From Myxococcus llanfairpwllgwyngyllgogerychwyrndrobwllllantysiliogogogochensis (GTDB lineage Bacteria; Myxococcota; Myxococcia; Myxococcales; Myxococcaceae), in assembly GCF_006636215.1 (NCBI RefSeq), contig NZ_VIFM01000075.1, forward strand, positions 1-43,331: a DNA stretch of 43,331 nt, written 5' to 3'. Below, piece by piece: positions 43,309-43,331 of this stretch. Numbering within the stretch: the first letter of the stretch is position 1; the number at the start of each line of letters is the position of its first letter. A program made the translations under genes and the position numbers. Under the pieces are notes generated by a model, which was not told where the DNA came from, did not search any database, and was given only the letters and a program-made list of their open reading frames with translations.

Positions 43309-43331
43309 ATGCTGGTTTCCCAGCCACCGCC
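43309..43331 (+). CDS. possible gene start cut by the window end
   Basis: An ATG at 43309 follows AGGA with 7-base spacing and begins MLVSQPP before the sequence ends. Only seven codons are visible, so this is a guess from the ribosome site and the lack of other genes in the gap. Confidence 0.25.

Overview
The window is high-GC DNA that reads as a chromosome segment of a myxobacterium, most likely family Myxococcaceae (Myxococcus, Corallococcus or Pyxidicoccus type). The evidence is the very G/C-rich third codon positions, many short lipoproteins and HEAT/TPR proteins, DUF4388 and DUF4398 proteins, a protein whose C-terminus recalls the family named after M. xanthus MXAN_5187, and a long acidic/lysine-rich primary sigma factor downstream of rpsU, a yqeY-like gene and dnaG. 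The genus is inferred, not proven.

Layout. 1-798: 3' part of a TPR protein; the first 30 bases are a perfect inverted copy of bases 97-126, possibly a contig-edge artefact. 898-7985: a tightly overlapping set of class A penicillin-binding protein, FG-GAP repeat protein, family 5 solute-binding protein and NtrY-like histidine kinase. 8103-10677 (minus): a DPF-repeat membrane protein and a hibernation factor. 10826-11746: a lone receiver domain and a zinc-ribbon/DUF2007-like protein. 11750-13695 (minus): coupled DUF1460 and HEAT proteins. 13847-15606: two coupled lipoproteins, the second carrying thrombospondin-3-type calcium repeats and an OmpA domain. 15607-16187: non-coding, with a 66-68 bp tandem repeat. 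16188-19574 (minus): truD, a DUF4388 protein and a thiol-disulfide lipoprotein. 19631-21674: asparaginase and an FHA-GGDEF diguanylate cyclase. 21682-23271 (minus): a HEAT protein. 23404-28514: the macromolecular-synthesis cluster rpsU, yqeY-like, dnaG, rpoD, with a large hairpin before dnaG, followed by an alkyltransferase-like (ATL) gene.

29143-36338 is the accessory part. An intact tRNA gene with anticodon CAT (probably tRNA-Ile2) is followed by about 7.1 kb of visibly lower-GC DNA that ends in a second copy of the tRNA 3' end (30 bp identical). This is the signature of a tRNA-integrated island. Its main cargo is one 1455-residue protein with an N-terminal NACHT/STAND-like NTPase, a very long helical middle, and a C-terminal PD-(D/E)XK-type nuclease motif. 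I propose it as a candidate single-gene defence system. The rest of the island is IS debris (an IS21-like end and an integrase-core transposase broken by a stop codon) and a tail-anchored orphan flanked by diverged hairpin repeats. No integrase is left.

36364-43331 returns to core-type DNA: a zinc-ribbon/transmembrane trypsin-like protease, a WGR-like protein, a small Cys-rich lipoprotein and a large M4-like metallopeptidase lipoprotein with Ig-like repeats. At the right edge a possible gene start is cut off. Most long open frames opposite or out of frame with these genes are GC-bias shadows and were left out.
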